A stretch of DNA of 64,000 nt from Lacibacter sp. H407 (GTDB lineage: Bacteria; Bacteroidota; Bacteroidia; Chitinophagales; Chitinophagaceae). Of the stretch, positions 61,461-64,000 are shown one piece after another. Location: positions 2,852,001-2,916,000 of the forward strand of contig NZ_JBBKTU010000001.1 in the NCBI RefSeq assembly GCF_037892605.1, written 5' to 3'. The notes under the pieces are model-generated. The model ran no database searches and was not told where the DNA came from. It saw nothing but the letters and a program-made list of their open reading frames with translations. The translations under genes were made by a program, and so were the position numbers. The first letter of the stretch is position 1. Each line of letters opens with the position of its first letter.

Positions 61461-62354
61461 ATGAAGAATAATCTATTTACGTACATAGTTGTTACGACCC
61501 TCATAAGCCTAATTTTGGTTTGTGTATTTACATTTAAAATAAACAAACTTACCAACGAAGTTTCTGGTTTAGTGATTTCAAAAAAATGGCACGAAAACAA
61601 AGAAAATCTCAAAGGCTTTCTTGTTTTGAATTCTACTCAGACTGATACAAATAAGGTGTTAGTTAATATCTCCTACAAGGAAATAGATTCTTTTGAGGTT
61701 TTTCAAGGTGATATAATTCTTGGGAAATCAGGTACGATGAATATGATAAATAATAAGTTTTTTGGAATTGATCAAATCGAAAGCTTGGCAATTTTACAAC
61801 CTCATTTACTTTGGAAGTCCGCCGAGGTTTATTATGCAATCGATAATTCATTTGACGAAACAGATATTTTAAATCGACTCTCTCAGGCATTTGTACAGTT
61901 TGAAAAAACTAAAGTTAGATTTAAGATTTTTTCTGGTAGTCAGGATTCATATTTAGTAGTTACAAAATCAAATGGGTATGCTTCGGCAGTAGGCCGCCAA
62001 AAAGGTGCTCAACAACTGTTTTTGCCTGAGGAAGCAGAAATTAATAAAATCGTACATGAACTTTGTCATGCGATTGGGCTATGGCATGAGCATAGCAGAC
62101 CGGATAGGGATAAGTATATTAAAATTAGGTATGAGAATATCCCTTATGAGGATACTGCACAATTTTCAATTGTAAACAATAATGCAAGCACATATGGGAC
62201 TAATTATGATTGTAATTCGATCATGCATTACAAAGCTACCGATTTTGCGTCAAGAGGTAAGGTTTCTATCTCTAAGCTCCAATGCAAAACTGTAGGTATG
62301 CAAAACACATTAACGGAGACAGACATTTTCGGAATTAATCAACTATATAAATAA
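61461..62354 (+). CDS. Membrane-anchored astacin-like zinc metallopeptidase (M12A)
   Basis: A 297-residue protein. The N-terminus is a membrane span (FTYIVVTTLISLILVCVFTF), so it is anchored rather than fully secreted. A pro-region-like segment precedes the protease domain from about residue 110. The zinc-binding motif HELCHAIGLWHEHSR has His199, Glu200, His203 and His209; the Met-turn is CNSIMHYKATDF. These are hallmarks of the astacin family, unusual in bacteria but found in several Bacteroidota. I chose the ATG at 61461, which starts just before the membrane span. It is separated by seven bases from the next gene and is AT-rich compared with the rest of the window. Confidence 0.9.
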   Translation: MKNNLFTYIVVTTLISLILVCVFTFKINKLTNEVSGLVISKKWHENKENLKGFLVLNSTQTDTNKVLVNISYKEIDSFEVFQGDIILGKSGTMNMINNKFFGIDQIESLAILQPHLLWKSAEVYYAIDNSFDETDILNRLSQAFVQFEKTKVRFKIFSGSQDSYLVVTKSNGYASAVGRQKGAQQLFLPEEAEINKIVHELCHAIGLWHEHSRPDRDKYIKIRYENIPYEDTAQFSIVNNNASTYGTNYDCNSIMHYKATDFASRGKVSISKLQCKTVGMQNTLTETDIFGINQLYK

Positions 62355-62361
62355 CTAAAAA

Positions 62362-63849
62362 ATGAAAAAGATAGTAGCAGTAGCTCTTTTATTTTTATTT
62401 TCAAATGTAAAGGCTCAGGAGTCATTTATAAAACACAAATCTTCAGTGCAAATTACAATGGAGGAATTTATACAGTTTGCCTATAATAAAAAATTGCCAT
62501 TAAAGGAAGAAGATCATAAAAACAAACAGCCATTTTCTGATAAAAATAATTCGTATGATTTTGTGAAGAAGTTGCTTCAAGATCCCAAGGTGCCCGGTGA
62601 TGTAAGAAATCTGCTCGACGGTGGGTTGGGCAAAAAGCTAGATGCTATCATTTTGTATTTTCAGCCTTTGGAGCTGAAAAGGTTATTTGGAAATGAAACT
62701 GAGATGAAAAAAATAAAAGAGGATTTTAATAAAGTATGCATAAAAAATAATGAGTTAATTGCAGCCTTGGATGAAATTGAGACAAAAATTAACGAAATAG
62801 AAACTGAAATCAAGAGTGGCAAAGTAAAATCTGGAGAGCCAAGTACTGCAAATTCAATAAAAGTATTGTTTGCAATAAAAGAAAAATATGAAAAACAAAT
62901 AAAAGGCAAAAATGAGGAAATGGATAGCTTAACTAAAAGGTTTGATTTGGTTACAAATAAATTTGTTTTCATAAATAGTGTTTCAACAATGGTGCTTCAA
63001 AATAATGAGGGGGATTGGGATGATTATTTGTTAAACAGCAAAAATGTTTTGCTTGTATTTGTTGGAAATGAAACTTTACTAGCAAAATCAAACGTGGAAG
63101 TAGATTTAAAGCCAACCTCTTTTCAAACTGAGCTATCGGATTTATACAATCTTGCAAAATCTCTTGACATAGCCATGCCTAATTCGTTAGGATACTTAAA
63201 TGCTGTAAATGATTGTAAATTAGAAAATGACTATTCTGCTGAGAAAATCGGAGTTTCATTTGTTTATCTAAATAATAAAAAAATTAAGGCGCCATATGAA
63301 ATAAAGGTCACATCAACGGAATATAAAGATATTCCAGTTCAAAAAGTTTATGAAAAAAAGTACCTAGGGATACGCATAGGAATAGGCGCTCAATATGTTG
63401 ACAGGAAAAATTTCAGTCTTAATTCAAATCAAGAGCTAACTATAAAAACAGATAGTGTAAAAGCAAATGAATGGAAATCAAATTTTTCTTTAATGTTTGA
63501 ATTTATTCCTTGGGGCCGTGATTATAATAGGCTGGAACCATTGTGGTCTAAGAATAAAGAAACAAATATTGCAGAACGAATAGGTGTTTTTGGTGGAGTA
63601 AAGTTGTCTAGTGATCCACTTGAATCATTGTTCGGAGGTTTAAGTTTTGCTTTAACAAAGGAAATAACAGTTGGTGTAGGAATGGCTTTTTTTGCAACGC
63701 CAATTGATCAAAAGGATTTGCCTGTTGGCATTGACGCATCTTTAGATTATTTAAGAAAGTATTCCCAAAAGGAATATAAACCAAAATTCTATTTCGGTAT
63801 AATGTTAACGCCAGGTCAAGTTGTAAAGACAATCTCAGGAAAACAATGA
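62362..63849 (+). CDS. Exported coiled-coil/barrel-like protein, unknown function
   Basis: A 495-residue protein with a signal peptide (FSNVKAQ). Residues about 110-200 are a long helical region, probably a coiled coil (NKVCIKNNELIAALDEIETK, KEKYEKQIKGKNEEMDSLTK). The C-terminal 150 residues look like outer-membrane beta strands (LGIRIGIGAQYVDRKNFSLN, FGGLSFALTKEITVGVGMAF, KPKFYFGIMLTPGQVV). I recognise no family. It directly follows the astacin-like peptidase gene and shares its AT-rich composition, so the two form one unit: perhaps a protease with its outer-membrane partner, though that is only context. A terminator closes the unit. Confidence 0.75.
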   Translation: MKKIVAVALLFLFSNVKAQESFIKHKSSVQITMEEFIQFAYNKKLPLKEEDHKNKQPFSDKNNSYDFVKKLLQDPKVPGDVRNLLDGGLGKKLDAIILYFQPLELKRLFGNETEMKKIKEDFNKVCIKNNELIAALDEIETKINEIETEIKSGKVKSGEPSTANSIKVLFAIKEKYEKQIKGKNEEMDSLTKRFDLVTNKFVFINSVSTMVLQNNEGDWDDYLLNSKNVLLVFVGNETLLAKSNVEVDLKPTSFQTELSDLYNLAKSLDIAMPNSLGYLNAVNDCKLENDYSAEKIGVSFVYLNNKKIKAPYEIKVTSTEYKDIPVQKVYEKKYLGIRIGIGAQYVDRKNFSLNSNQELTIKTDSVKANEWKSNFSLMFEFIPWGRDYNRLEPLWSKNKETNIAERIGVFGGVKLSSDPLESLFGGLSFALTKEITVGVGMAFFATPIDQKDLPVGIDASLDYLRKYSQKEYKPKFYFGIMLTPGQVVKTISGKQ

Positions 63850-63948
63850 TGTGTTTCAGATTTGTCCAACCAAGTATTTTAGCTTGTTAGGGAAATGTAT
63901 AGCTTAAAATTGCAATAGTATAATAAATTGATAATTGTTGTATAAGCG

Positions 63949-63985
63949 AAGTTGCCAACCGTGAAAGGTTGGCAACTTTCTTTTT
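63949..63985 (+). terminator. Intrinsic terminator closing the astacin unit
   Basis: AAGTTGCCAACC and GGTTGGCAACTT form a perfect 12-base stem with a six-base loop, then TCTTTTT. Confidence 0.88.
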
Positions 63986-64000
63986 ACCCCTCCGCTACCA

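Noticed and set aside
63986-64000. Window-end sequence as part of a tRNA or another gene
   Set aside because: Too short to judge; no cloverleaf or frame can be supported.

Overview
The window reads as chromosomal DNA of a Bacteroidota bacterium, most likely family Chitinophagaceae. The signs are tandem SusC/SusD pairs under an ECF sigma factor and a FecR anti-sigma factor, many lipoproteins with a Cys-Lys-Lys after the lipobox, PorT-like barrels, a split PntAA/PntAB/PntB transhydrogenase, and promoters of the TAnnTTTG type with little Shine-Dalgarno sequence. I found no tRNA, rRNA, CRISPR array, transposase or phage gene. Most of the window is ordinary core genome.

Region 1 (1-18.8 kb) starts with two minus-strand lipoprotein genes (a MORN-like repeat protein cut by the window edge, and a YHYH protein). 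It continues as a glycan-use locus: ECF sigma factor, FecR anti-sigma, SusC with an STN signalling domain, SusD, a second SusC without STN, a second SusD, and a GH2 enzyme carrying the Asn-x-Lys motif of beta-glucuronidases. Downstream lie a decayed zinc alcohol dehydrogenase, an intact aldo/keto reductase, a DUF3467 protein and an Ldh-family dehydrogenase. The likely logic is import of a (uronic-acid-containing) oligosaccharide, periplasmic cleavage and oxidoreduction of the sugar.

Region 2 (19-36 kb) is housekeeping: aspartokinase, proline dehydrogenase, thymidylate synthase with dihydrofolate reductase, an O-methyltransferase-like protein, the three-gene proton-translocating transhydrogenase, an RsmB/RsmF-type rRNA methyltransferase, a UbiB kinase, YtxH, RNase HI, a LysM protein, Met-tRNA formyltransferase, a ParA ATPase and a UPF0173 hydrolase. 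Short word-like repeats litter the gaps here, and in two genes (fmt and the rRNA methyltransferase) related sequence lies inside the reading frame.

Region 3 (36-60.8 kb) holds envelope and stress genes: metallophosphoesterase, barrel proteins, a large M16 peptidase with an extra C-terminal domain, HtpG, a histone-H1-like/SWIB fusion, a coiled-coil/barrel protein, TSUP transporter, SDR enzymes, DsbA-like protein, YccF, GIN-domain lipoprotein, an AGCS symporter, an HMA-like/AraC regulator, CsbD and a small zinc-ribbon protein. Strong intrinsic terminators separate most units.

Region 4 (60.8-64 kb) is different: a gene-free stretch with nested stems ending in a terminator (a candidate small RNA), then an AT-rich two-gene unit encoding a membrane-anchored astacin-like metallopeptidase and a secreted coiled-coil protein of unknown function. 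This unit and the structured gene-free stretches are the least explained parts of the window.
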